NCBI GenBank assembly: GCA_022592435.1
Contig: JABYQS010000960.1
Location: 1 to 10,557 of the forward strand
Direction of reading: 5' to 3'
Length of the DNA stretch: 10,557 nucleotides
Source: Cerioporus squamosus
Taxonomy: Eukaryota > Basidiomycota > Agaricomycetes > Polyporales > Polyporaceae
Part shown: positions 1-8,680 of the stretch, one piece after another
Numbering within the stretch: position 1 is the first letter of the stretch
Layout of the letters: each line of letters begins with the position of its first letter
Made by a program: the position numbers and the translations under genes
The notes under the pieces: generated by a model
Database searches by the model: none
The model's input: only the letters and a program-made list of their open reading frames with translations
What the model was told of the DNA's origin: nothing

Positions 1-29
1 GATGCGTAAGTAGACTGCATGCACCTGAG

Positions 30-55
30 TACTATCGTGACCCCAGTGTTCGCTC
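30..55. repeat. Left outer inverted repeat
   Basis: This arm pairs with the reverse complement of 401-425. The shared sequence is close to TACTATYGTGACCC(C)AGTGTTCGCYC. The first of two forward copies of the CCCAGTGTTCGC core lies here; the second is at 61-72. Confidence 0.75.
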
Positions 56-400
56 CGCCCCCAGTGTTCGCTCAAATTCCCGTAGCACACCCATTCTCCA
101 TCCGATAGTGATGCAAGTTAGCACAATTATGCGAATGCTCTGCCTTTCGTTTAAAAAAGAATGACGTGAATTGAGCGAGGACTCGCGCCGATCTCGACTG
201 AGGAGGTGTTTGATCCAAAGGTGTGGGAATTGGGCGAACACTGGGGTCGCGAGCACTGCGCTCCCTCTCATTACCCCACTTCTGGATGTACGGCCCTCAA
301 AGTTGGCACTCAGGTGAAGGCAAACGTCTCCGAGGTATGTGCGAAATATGAACATTATCAGAGGGGAGGGGGGTGAGATTTGCGCAGGACGAGGCTTCCT

Positions 401-425
401 GGGCGAACACTGGGTCACAATAGTA
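401..425. repeat. Right outer inverted repeat
   Basis: This arm reads GGGCGAACACTGGGTCACAA followed by TAGTA and is the inverted partner of 30-55. A further inverted copy of the core lies at about 232-247 (GGGCGAACACTGGGGTC), which pairs better with the inner forward copy at 58-81. Confidence 0.75.
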
Positions 426-431
426 GTCTAC

Positions 432-1590
432 AACTGACAATGGAGTGGCAGTAGCAGCACCATCAGATCGGCAAGAATCATGTAACTTGAACAAGTGCCA
501 AAGCAGTGGGATCGCCGGCGAGCATATCAACTCGCCAGTCATCATGGAGCCTACAGTATGGATGACGGCAATATTGATGCAGCACGGGAGGAGTCCGAGT
601 CCCACACCGATGGCCCAGCACGTCTGCTCCATGTCGGGAACAATTTGTCGAAAACCCCGTTGACAACAGTCCCGTGGTTAACGGAGCTAAGCGCGCATCC
701 GAGCGGGATGGGATGCGTGCGAGACGACTTCATCTTCGAATGGGTTGCCGTCCGTGGTTCGTGGGACGCACTCGGCTCTACAGGATCATCGGTCCTGCGC
801 CGACGAGCATGCAAGCGGCAACCACAGCCCGGCTCACGTACTGCGGACGGCTTGAAGCTTCTTGACGCTCCCGAGGGCAATGCCCGTGCGGCCGGCGGCA
901 GCCCAGCCATGTTGTGCCCACGAGAACCTGAACACAGGCTTCGGCGGCGCCGTCCCTGCGCACGCAAACGATAGTTATACTTTCATGCTTCTCCGAAGAA
1001 ACGGAGAGCGACCGGCAGAACATCCCGACCACGCGCATGTGGGAACGTCGCCCGTTCGGCGGAGTCCCTAGCAGCAAGAGGGTTCGGCGGCGGCGGCGGC
1101 ACGTCTGGACGAGTGATAGACGCAGTCTTATGTGGCCCGCCTTCTCCGAAGAGCGCGAGCGCGGCCAGCTAGGAACGAGGGTGGTCTTGGTTGGTCTTGG
1201 GTTGGTCTTACTGGCGTTATCCAACTTGAAATAACGCACGAGTTGCCTATGTAAGTAGACCACCGTCGCGCCCGGCGTCGATTGGGAGGCAGTGGCAGGC
1301 GCGGGCCCGAGAGAGGAGGGCGGGCGCATTCTTGGAGCCCAGGATTATGGACCCCGATGAATGAGAGACGTTCAGGGTCGTTCGCGCCAGGATCGTCAGG
1401 GATCGGATACCGGGCGCTGAACGCTCAACCTTGCGCCCTCGTTCGTGCGTGCTTTCCTGGAACGCCTGCGGGGGTTTAACCTTCACCACAAAGGAGGAAC
1501 GGGCCAGGGGTCTAGGCAAGGACGTTGACATGAGAGTATCGTTCAGAGTTCGAGCGGGTGCACTGACCGGCGACCGTGAACATACCTTGT
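432..1590. other. Intergenic stretch without a supported gene
   Basis: Several open frames of 60-180 codons cross this stretch on both strands, but they overlap one another, are rich in Arg, Ser and Pro, and show no motif I recognise. The visible structure is simple: a CGG triplet run at 1085-1100, a threefold GGTCTT-based tandem repeat at 1182-1210, and a repeated 12-mer CTTCTCCGAAGA at 988-999 and 1141-1152. The most gene-like minus-strand frame runs from an ATG at 1531 to a stop at 1247, about 94 codons, downstream of repeat copy A; I do not call it. Confidence 0.6.
1182..1210. repeat. Short GGTCTT tandem repeat
   Basis: Three tandem units built on TTGGTCTTGG are visible, with a period of 9-11 bases. 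This is a minor simple repeat with no evident role. Confidence 0.7.
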
Positions 1591-1658
1591 GGCAGTGAAC
1601 GAGCGACCTGACCCGACAGTACGGCTCTCCCGCCCTCACGAACCACATGTACACTGCC
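1591..1658. repeat. Repeat copy A, bounded by GGCAGTG/CACTGCC
   Basis: This is a 68-base direct repeat of the element at 3086-3162. Both begin GGCAGTGAAC and end ACACTGCC, so the two ends are inverted complements of 7 bases. The central part (GAGCGACCTGAYCCGACAGT, then ACGGCTCTCCCGCC) is almost identical in both copies. Copy B carries extra bases near each end (CGTCC near the left, an AGCG-type insertion near the right). Similarity stops just outside the ends apart from TAAT on the right. On the minus strand both copies can be read as AGEPYCR(V/I)RSLV, but the indels break any longer shared frame, so I treat this as a non-coding repeat. Confidence 0.8.
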
Positions 1659-1757
1659 TAATTGGGGAGAGCACCGACTTGAAGACCGCAGTCAAAGCGC
1701 CAACGTGCATGCTACAAGACACTATGGTACAATGGTGGACGCTTATCCTGTCGATTC

Positions 1758-3048
1758 TCACTGGGTCGGCACTGCAACTTCTTGCGCTGCTAGTGGAGGC
1801 GCAGTGGGCAATTTGACCACCGTCCATGCGCCGTCGATCTGCAGATAAGAGTCATCCCCCGAGCCCAAGTTGTAACGTGAATTGAATACGTACCATATCC
1901 TTCAAGATCCCAGTAATCACGGCCCTCTCGTCAGGTGAGGTCGCTTTGAGTGGGAGGTGGCGACGAAAGGTGCCTCCAACGCCATCTTCACCCGGCGTGA
2001 ACGAAAAGAACATCCACCGGTGCCCATTCGTGACCACGCCGTTCATGAGTTGCTTCCTATGTAGAACTCTGGGCTCAGCATGAACTGGTCACTGGTGCTA
2101 GTGCTTGAAGGTACGCAAGTTGCAACTCACTTGTTCTTCTTCGCGTGGGCGGCAACCTCCAGCAGCGCTTGCGGAAGTGCGTCACTGAGCGTAGGATAGG
2201 CAGGCGATGTTGCCACCACGATGGCAAAACCTGTTGAATCCTGTTCAATTGCGGCCGGTTCCTGGAGGAGAGGGGCTGTAGCGAGTGAAAGGCCTGCAAT
2301 CGATATCAACGAAGTGTAGACTAAGAATACTCACCAGCATCGTCCGTCTCCTCCTCCGAGAGTAGAACAAGAAGATAATCGAGCTTCCTCCCACAAGAAA
2401 CTTATCGTCTGGTCCACACAGTTCGATCGTCGATACCGCATACTCGGGGAAGATGAGCAGGTGCCCGTTGTCCACCACAAGTTGCGGGGACACGGAGCAG
2501 GAAAGCATCGACGAGCATACGAGACCCAGCTTCGGTCTGGATCGCAGAACTGAATGATGAGATGATCACAGCAAGAGCAAGGGACCGTGACGTACTGTTA
2601 CATTGAGTGAGACGTGGCGCACTATGGTGTCGTATAGGGCATCGAAATTGTCGGCGGATGAGAAAGCGTTTTCTGCACACATGGCGCGGTATCGTGCTGC
2701 ATGCTTAGCGACAGTGACAGGATCTGTGAGCTTGTAGTGGTCGAGTGGGGAGCTGTGCGGAGTGCGAACGATGCCGGACTTCTCCAGGGTGGCATCTGTA
2801 GCCGACGAGAATGGGTAATACTTCCGATCTCCTTGAGTACGTATGTTGGGGAAGGAGAAGGTGAGCGAATTATGACCTTGACGTTTGACAATGCCTCTAC
2901 GAGTTTGTGGATGAGGTGCATGACCTCCTTGTCGTCTTCGAGCGCCACATGGGGAGTGTTGCTTTGAAACGGTTCAAAGCCATAAGAAGCTGTGTGATTT
3001 GGGAATCAGAAAACCCGACAGCCTGCGTTTCTTCTCTTTGAGAGGCAT
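1758..3048 (-). pseudogene. Broken gene for a fungal protein of unknown function
   Basis: Coding similarity continues on the minus strand from an ATG at 3048 to a TGA at 1760-1758, but the frame changes repeatedly. Segments in order: MPLKEKKRRLSGF (3048-3010); HVALEDDKEVMHLIHKLVEA in 2990-2866; TFSFPNIRTQGDRKYYPF to LDALYDTIVRHVSLN-like sequence in 2862-2596; SAIQTEAGSRMLVDAFLLR in 2548-2495; LLIFPEYAVSTIELCGPDD in 2493-2389; KLDYLLVLLSEEETDDA in 2386-2335. From 2386 onward the reading is clean: introns at 2334-2294, 2130-2069 and 1893-1839, with exons containing TLSDALPQALLEVAAHAKKN, GHRWMFFSFTPGEDG, ERAVITGILKDM and a tail ending AVPTQ. An intron at 2595-2550 has a good GTACGT donor but joins out of frame. 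From memory, the order of motifs resembles an Agaricomycete family of hypothetical proteins; I cannot name a function. The breaks could be decay or assembly error. A different splicing model is less likely because neighbouring coding segments abut directly. Confidence 0.65.
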
Positions 3049-3085
3049 GATGACGAGGGAGCAAAGGGCAAGGGTGGAAGTTTGC

Positions 3086-3162
3086 GGCAGTGAACGTCCG
3101 AACGAGCGACCTGATCCGACAGTACGGCTCTCCCGCCTTCACAAACAGCGAACCACACTGCC
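3086..3162. repeat. Repeat copy B, bounded by GGCAGTG/CACTGCC
   Basis: This 77-base partner of the element at 1591-1658 lies in the same orientation about 1.5 kb away. It ends 38 bases upstream of the presumed start of the broken minus-strand gene, within its promoter region. Ends: GGCAGTGAACG and CCACACTGCC. Its length and paired ends briefly suggest a tRNA, but the T-arm and A-box patterns are absent. Confidence 0.8.
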
Positions 3163-3518
3163 TAATCAGGGGAACACCGAAGGCCGCTATAGTAACCTCA
3201 CTGGGCCTATCAGGGCAGCGTCTTGACGGTACAGTCCTGAGGTTGACGTCTAGTGGGAATAACGGTCTATGCAATACAAAGTTCGATTCGTTATCGTCAT
3301 GGACAGGAATGTGGTTTGAAGGCGATCAACGGAACTGCGACGAGTGCAAGTTTACAATGCGGTAGGATAACATGGTCAACGTAGCGCTATTAAGGAAAGC
3401 TGATGATAACAGGTGAATGGTGTGCAAGGATGCAAGGAGCGGGAATGTTTCCGATGACTATATGCACCCGTCAACCTATGCTGGGAGAGAATAAAGACTG
3501 CGACACTCACTAACTGCT
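3163..3518. other. Spacer between the DUF6533 gene and the broken gene
   Basis: Both flanking genes read leftwards, so this spacer should hold the 3' untranslated region of the DUF6533 gene and the promoter of the broken gene. I see no canonical AATAAA on the minus strand and no clear TATA box. Nothing else stands out. Confidence 0.5.
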
Positions 3519-5280
3519 CTACATTGTCGTCTTCTCTACCTCGACCCTGATTCCGCTGACAGGACTGCCCAAACCTACGCCTCCGGTGTACATCGCAGCT
3601 TCAATGTCTGACTTCTGGTAGACTTGCAAGTTGTCCATTTCAAGCCCACTCGTTGTGCCCAGCGCGTCGCCAGGAATGCTCCCAATCGTGCTCAGCACGA
3701 CGCCCTGAGTACGAACAATCGCCTTTGAGCCGCCGCGTCCTTGCAATCCGAAGCCAAAACCCAAACCAGAGAATGGTGAGCCCGGGCTCGACTTGGACGA
3801 CGTAACGCCGGCGGTAAATGCGATCGTGCCGGTGGATTGGCTGACGGTTTCGGAACCTCGCTCCCGGAGATCGAGGATAAGTCGGCAAGCCAGGACGGGG
3901 GACAGCATGACGCTGAGGGGTATGCAGATGGCGGAGATCGCCTGACGGGGTCTGTATGGTTGTCAGATAATGCGGCAAGTAAGGAACAACGGCGAAACTT
4001 ACTGAAGGTAGAAGATACCATTGACAAGGTTAGCGATGGAGATGAGAATGTAGTAGAAGACACCTGCAAGAGGGTAAGTTTTAGCGAGCGGGTACGACGA
4101 TGCCAGACACACCCTCGCGAAGGAACGTCTGAATCAATCGACTGCTCGGGCCTCCATTGCGCCGGCGGATGGTGATGGCCTTGCCGACTGTCATCACCGT
4201 GACGACGGTGTCGTACAACAGAGGTGCGATCTACCCAGAGGTCAGTTTAGAATGACCGCGTGCTAGAGCCAAGCGATACTGACAAAGAAGCCTAAGGCAG
4301 GGACGTCAGAAGCAGACTGACTGAACGGAAGAAGTACGCTTACCGAGAAGATGCGCGGAATGAGGCTTCGACATCGGCAAACAAGGCCCTATTTCCTAAG
4401 AAGCAAGGTGGTTAGCTCGTGGCTCTCGCACTCGCGGACATGGAGCGGGCATACGTTGATGAAGGGAAGCACTAGCCGGGCATATGGGGTTAGTCTGATA
4501 CCGGGTAGAACGCAACAGGCAAGGACTCACGAAGCATCTCCGACGTGGCAACGAACAGCTGGTAGGAAACAACACCAGCCAGCGCCGACACGAGCATGAC
4601 GAGGACGTAGATGTTGCGGTTGAAGAAGGCGTACGTCCGAATCAAGAGGATGCACTCCGCTGCCACCTGGTTCCACATCGCCAGAGCAACGGGGATCTGG
4701 ACAAAGAGGGCAATTAGACCCCATGAGGCATGACACGTTGCCCGCGGTACGGACCTTGAAGATGCGCTCACACTCTTCGAGCTGGTGGTCGACGCAGAAG
4801 CAGTAGAGAAGATAGGGCACAACGGCAAGCACCCAATACCTGCGCGGCGCGTTCAAAGCAGGCGGAGCTTGCGGTTGGACACGGCCACTCACCGACAGAA
4901 AAGATAGGCAACCTTGACGGGAGTCCAGTTCGTCTTCCAAATCTGCGGGGAGGTTAGACACGGTCGAGGAGGCGCGACAAGGACGTACGAAGCGCCACTC
5001 GCGTTGGAGGCCGAAGAACCAGTCCCAGACGACGATGGCGTCTGTCGTGCGCAATCAGATAATATCATAGATGACCGCAGCCAATCAACGTACACATCGC
5101 TGCAAAGAAGTGGTTAAGACCGTGGATCGAGCGCTGTAGTGTGTGTGCGAAACTACTCACCACAGAAGTGAACCTGTGTGCTGCAGAGTCGGGCGGGCGG
5201 TGAGATGACGCGACACGACAATCACGATGGAACACCTACACGAAGATGAAGTGGAGAGCAGTCTCGGGGGTGTCCTCCAT
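3519..5280 (-). CDS. DUF6533-type seven-helix membrane protein
   Basis: I reconstruct 13 exons on the minus strand: 5280-5242, 5173-5161, 5099-5094, 5041-4989, 4942-4893, 4839-4755, 4696-4531, 4471-4455, 4395-4344, 4291-4284, 4230-4113, 4063-4003 and 3951-3519. They total 1101 bases, 366 residues plus a TAG stop. Exons 4-13 are firm: every junction keeps frame. The N-terminal signature is AIVVWDWFFGLQREWRF, then IWKTNWTPVKVAYLFCRYW, as in DUF6533 proteins. Hydrophobic helices follow: VLAVVPYLLYCFCV, IPVALAMWNQVAAECILLI, IYVLVMLVSALAGVVSYQLF, the LLGFFIAPLLYDTVVTVMTV segment, VFYYILISIANLVNGIFYL and SAICIPLSVMLSPVLACRL, giving about seven. The last 120 residues are a Ser/Gly-rich, probably cytosolic tail ending VEVEKTTM. 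Exons 1-3 are tentative: after MEDTPETALHFIF an in-frame TAG lies inside the presumed first intron (donor GTGTAG), and exons of 13 and 6 nt are needed to restore the frame. The biochemical role of the family is unknown to me; a membrane location is well supported. Confidence 0.9.
4284..4291 (-). other. 8-nt micro-exon of the DUF6533 gene
   Basis: Between introns 4343-4292 (GTAAGC...TTAG) and 4283-4231 (GTCAGT...GTAG) only GCTTCTTT is retained. It completes the Gly codon begun by the preceding exon and adds Phe-Phe, joining HLLG to FF and IAPLLYDT, which is the expected helix sequence. Without it the frame is lost. Confidence 0.8.
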
Positions 5281-5400
5281 GGCGGGCTCGACGTGCTGGG
5301 GGCTGTGGTCGTCGTGGGCGGGGGGACGTCCGGTGGACGCGGGGAGGGGATGGGGGAGAGAGGGAAGGGACAGCGGGGGGAGGCGAGGGAAGCGAAGGGG

Positions 5401-5408
5401 GATATACA
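5401..5408 (-). promoter_or_regulatory. TATA box of the DUF6533 gene
   Basis: On the minus strand the sequence reads GTGTATATCCCCC about 120 bases before the ATG at 5280. It is followed by a long pyrimidine-rich tract (plus-strand purines, 5400-5341), the usual setting of transcription starts in basidiomycete promoters. Assignment by position and sequence only. Confidence 0.55.
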
Positions 5409-5865
5409 CCCCATCGTGGCGGGCGAAGCTGAGCTCACGCAGACCCAGCGAAGCAGCAAAAATCGAAGCAGCCTGCCGAAGCCCCATCCCGACCTCTCTC
5501 GGTGCCCGATCTGGAGCCCCCGTGTCTCCCTTTGGCCGCGCACCTCCCTCGCCTGCCGCATCGGGGCCCCCTGCGCGCCGCCACAACGCTGCCCTGTCAC
5601 CCCACGCACGCTGCCCGTCCCCGCCAGCTCCCGCTGTCCGCGGCGATAGACCGTGCCCGCACACGCGTCGCTCACTCGGGCGGGCTGCGTGCGTGCAGGC
5701 GACCTGTGTCCCCTCGCGCGGGGCGAGCGGACTCCCAGCAGCCCCCCGTCCTCGCGGCCGCCTCGCAACGGCCACCCGGGTCCCTTTCTGGCCAGCGCGG
5801 GGCTGTATTCGGGCGAGAAGCTGCCCCAACTCCGCACGTCTGATCCTGCCCCTTGTGCCGCCGGA

Positions 5866-5920
5866 GCATGCCTGTCCGGAGGGATCACATCGAGCTGCAT
5901 GCCTGCCCGGATTTGATCAC
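5866..5920. repeat. Two imperfect 23-24 bp direct repeats
   Basis: GCATGCCTGTCCGGAGGGAT plus CAC at 5866-5888 is repeated as GCATGCCTGCCCGGATTTGA plus TCAC at 5897-5920, a 31-base period. It lies just downstream of ALG9 and no function is evident. Confidence 0.75.
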
Positions 5921-6020
5921 TAATCTGCGAGTGCGAGGGTAAATCGGTTGACTATTGCCGCACCAGAACAACACGCTAAGTTACGCTTCCACAGACCCTA
6001 CTTACAGATGGCCCGGCATC

Positions 6021-8514
6021 CTACCGAGGCCCGACAGCGTGCAGCTCTTCCTTCCGGCCCACGTTTGCCTTGTGCTTCAGCAGACAGAACTCCCCGTACG
6101 AGTTCTGCATCTGCCACAGCTCTCCCGGCATCCACAGCGTCCGCGACAGCAGCGACGAGTGCGCCGCATCCAGGAACGGCCGACACGCGACCCGTTCCCA
6201 GGTCTTCTCGTCCGCGATGTACCGTGGCTCGTGCGGCGCCTCGACCGGTCGCTGCGGGAAGTCCAGGTCGAGCAGGTAGTCGCACGTCTGCACGTCAACC
6301 TGTACCCGCACGCATGAAGGGAAACAAACGGATGCCGTCAGTGTCACTCTCCCAACGCTTCGATGCCTCCGGGCAAACCGGTACCCACATAGAACTCTGG
6401 CGCCTCCCGGTTCAGATCGTTCAGCGAGCTGTGCGCCACCCGCGTCCCCTTCACCCTCTCCAGCAGTCCGCCGTGCCGTGAAGTCTCCGTGAAGTGTCCG
6501 GGCAGCATGCCATCGAACTCGCTCTTGATCCAGTCGACGCGCACGCCGTCGGGAACCAGGAAGTGGCCCGGGAACCGGTACCATTCCTTCCCCACACACA
6601 GACGCAGGCCCCAATCTTCAATCAGGCTCAGGTCGATCCGCGGGAGCTCGTCTTCATGTGTCTCGGAGTGGTGCGCGCTGCCGTCTGGCGAGTCGAACTG
6701 TGGCGGCAGGGTGATATGCCCAGTAACGTTCAGCAACCGAGGGACCTCCGCGGCTTCCAGGGCGTAAGTCACCGACATCGGAGAGTGGTAGTACTTCCAG
6801 ATTGCCGTTACCCGGGACAGTGAGAGCACACACGAAGTCACCACCACGGAGAGCGTGAATTGGCTGAACAGCGACGACTGGGACGCCTGCACACGACTAC
6901 TTCAGTGACGTGTGTTCACCATGAACGCTGGCTACACACCTTATAAGGAGAGTTCGTCGCAGCGATAAAGGCAGCTTCAAGCCACCCACGAGCCAGGTAG
7001 ATCGTGACAGCGGCGTTGAAGCAAATCAGCGGGTAGATCGGGTACATAAACCGCTCCTCCTTGTGCTTCTGGGCCGTCATGATCGCAGTCCAGATGTAGA
7101 CAGGTGCGAGGCGTACGGCGAGAAGCACGTAAGGCGAGCTCTGGTCGACAAACTTGTAGCGTTCTCCTAGCCTCTTGTTGTCGAAGCGGTATGTCACGGC
7201 GAGTGCAGGGAGCGCGGCAAGAGCGAAGGGGACGAGGACGTTGAAGTTGAGGAGCAAGTTGGATAAGTAGAAAAGGGCAGGCTCGGTGCCATAGAGCTCG
7301 GGGCCGCGCTGGGGGTCAGGGAAGACGTTGTACCGGACGATGTTCCAGGGAACGACGGTCAACTTGCCGTAGAACAGAGTGTCGAGAGCGACGACTGGCA
7401 ACTACCGAAGAGTGTCACTCAAGACGTGAGCAACGAAAGCAAAGTCGAAACGTACCAGTAAGAGAGCCGCGACGCCACCACAAGTGACCATTCGCTTCCA
7501 CCGGCCGACGAGCCATGATGACCGGGTTTCTGCGGTGACTTTGTCCGTACCGGTAAGGAAGAGTTCCTCGAAGACGAACGGAATCGCAACAGCCAGCGCG
7601 AAGGGCCAGCCGACCACTGCGCCGGTAGCGAAGGCCAAGGTCGCGAACAGCGTGCGACGCATGTTACCACTGCTAGGCGGCTCCATCGCATATGCCATAG
7701 CGAGGGTATTCGCATACATGGCGAAGGACGAGGGCAAGAAGGCTGGGAACTGGATGAACAGAGGTCGGCTTGAACCGCTTACGGAGGGACGCACCTGAGG
7801 AAGCAATCCACATCCCGGCATTGCAGAATAGCATGAAGAACAGATAGCGTCCTACGCGGTAGTTGATTCGCTCAACGACGGCGCGATAGAACGTGACCTC
7901 GCAGAGCGTGGAGATAACCGCGAGGAACATGCGCACTGCGAAGAACGCCGGTCTCTGTAGGCACTGTTTAACGAGAGCCGGCACATATACGCAGAAGACT
8001 GACCTTTTCTGGGCCAATAAAGGTGGCAGTGATTTTTACGGGGAGGTAGTGGAGGAGGATATATGCCCAGCTCCTAATGGAGTACTCGGGGGACGTCTCC
8101 CATGTCTGGAAGCCGTATCCCTTCCACAGGTAATGCAAGGGCTCCCAGAAGTTGAAGACTGCATCGCGGATAGCTCAGGAGCTGACCATGACAATCATAT
8201 GCGGTACAGATCACTACGTACCTTCATCGCAATCCTGGATCCCGCTATACATGGCTCCAGTGATCCGTACTAGCAGTAATATGCGGAACGCAGCCGACCA
8301 AGTCGGACACCACGGAGCACGCTGTGCCCTGCATTGTCTGTGAGTTTCTCCATCTTCACCATGGACAGGGTACGCACCTCCGCAGTTGGTCCTGCAACAA
8401 TCCTGCATGACGATTCTTCGGCTTCGCCGGACTGGAAGCGGTCTGTGACGTCGGTCGGCGAAAGCTGATAGTTTGCACGTTCGGGTTCGCCTGCAGCTGC
8501 ACGGCCGTAGACAT
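6021..8514 (-). CDS. ALG9: ALG9 alpha-1,2-mannosyltransferase (GT22)
   Basis: ALG9 uses dolichyl-phosphate mannose in the ER lumen to add two alpha-1,2 mannoses (the seventh and ninth) to the dolichol-linked N-glycan precursor. The model has eight exons: 8514-8378, 8328-8222, 8158-8004, 7954-7795, 7742-7456, 7401-6940, 6886-6389 and 6299-6021. They total 2085 bases, 694 residues plus TAG, with every junction in frame. The start ATG sits in ACACCATGTC and opens a Ser/Pro/Lys-rich N-terminus before the first membrane segment (AFRILLLVRITGAMYSGI). GT22 hallmarks are DCDEVFNFWEPLHYL at about residues 79-93, GPELYGTEP in a lumenal loop near 315, and HKEERFMYPIYPLI near 395-408. The C-terminal lumenal part has WYRFPGHFLVPDGV, IKSEFDGMLPGHF, TCDYLLDLDFP and CRPFLDAAHSS, matching ALG9 rather than ALG12 or PIGB. 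An NVTG sequon lies at about 489. Several donors are GTCAGT or GTGGGT variants; the last intron (6388-6300, 89 nt) is the longest. Slightly longer than yeast and human ALG9, mainly at the N-terminus. Confidence 0.97.
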
Positions 8515-8674
8515 GGTGTATATGCACCAGAGCACTGGAAGGGTTAGATAGAGTGGTCGAGGGGGGTCATAGGAAGTGTACAGTTGTATGGACGTCGGTG
8601 CACGTCGGAGGCGGGCAAGACAGCGAGTCGCGGCTTCGGAGCGCCTGCCAGCGCCACGAAGCGCGTCCCGCGGC

Positions 8675-8680
8675 CACGTG
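8675..8680. promoter_or_regulatory. CACGTG E-box
   Basis: The core lies in an 8-base palindrome CCACGTGG, 160 bases upstream of the ALG9 start codon and about 390 upstream of the other gene. It is a bHLH-type site by sequence only. Confidence 0.35.

Larger units (their letters stand above)
30..425. mobile_element. Small inverted-repeat element, MITE-like
   Basis: The two ends are inverted copies of each other. Bases 30-55 read TACTATCGTGACCCCAGTGT and onward; the reverse complement of 401-425 reads TACTATTGTGACCCAGTGTT and onward, with about three differences over 25 bases. A second inverted pair lies inside: 58-91 (CCCCCAGTGTTCGCTCAAAT...) against the reverse complement of about 216-247. 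The 12-base core CCCAGTGTTCGC, with small variation, thus occurs four times, twice in each direction. No coding region, transposase or convincing target-site duplication is visible. Beyond the ends, GTAGAC occurs at 10-15 and its inverse at 426-431, so the true left end may lie nearer base 10 or outside the window. Terminal plus subterminal inverted motifs are typical of non-autonomous DNA transposons; that identity is inferred. Confidence 0.55.
5281..6020. other. GC-rich spacer and DUF6533 promoter region
   Basis: This stretch separates the end of ALG9 from the DUF6533 start. It is very GC-rich and therefore almost free of stop codons, producing overlapping frames of 110-250 codons on both strands. 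None has a recognisable motif; their products are Arg/Pro/Ala-rich, so I treat them as composition artefacts. A GTAAGT donor lies just after the ALG9 stop (minus strand, from 6005), so a 3' untranslated intron is possible. Confidence 0.65.

Noticed and set aside
297..632. Minus-strand hydrophobic frame (CWAIGVGLGLLPCCINIAVI)
   Set aside because: It looks like one or two membrane segments but overlaps the right arm of the inverted-repeat element and has no partner exons that I can find.
6..1260. Shared 10-mer GTAAGTAGAC at 6-15 and 1251-1260, possible ends of a larger element
   Set aside because: The match does not extend on either side and resembles a splice-donor sequence; a chance match is more likely.
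778..1329. Minus-strand frame of 183 codons
   Set aside because: It contains runs of Arg from the CGG repeat and no recognisable domain; it reads as a GC-rich chance frame.
1247..1531. Minus-strand frame of about 94 codons starting MSTSLPRPLARSSFVVKVK
   Set aside because: It starts 60 bases downstream of repeat copy A in the position a gene would take, but has no recognisable motif and no splice structure or codon evidence to separate it from chance.
2969..2980. GGTTCAAAGCC, a match to the tRNA B-box consensus
   Set aside because: No A-box or acceptor stem at the right distance; the bases lie in the coding signal of the broken gene.
3086..3162. Possible tRNA: 77 bases on the minus strand with a 7-bp paired end GGCAGTG/CACTGCC
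   Set aside because: No D-arm or T-arm can be folded, the A-box is missing, and the second copy is only 68 bases long.
5157..5900. Minus-strand open frame of 247 codons upstream of the DUF6533 gene, and a 225-codon plus-strand frame across it
   Set aside because: The products are Arg/Pro/Ala-rich with no motif, overlap each other on opposite strands, and are explained by high GC. The DUF6533 TATA box and pyrimidine tract lie inside.
6489..8343. Plus-strand frames opposite ALG9 (for example 6489-6823, 7484-7798, 7893-8273)
   Set aside because: They are antisense shadows of the ALG9 exons, whose minus-strand reading is unambiguous.
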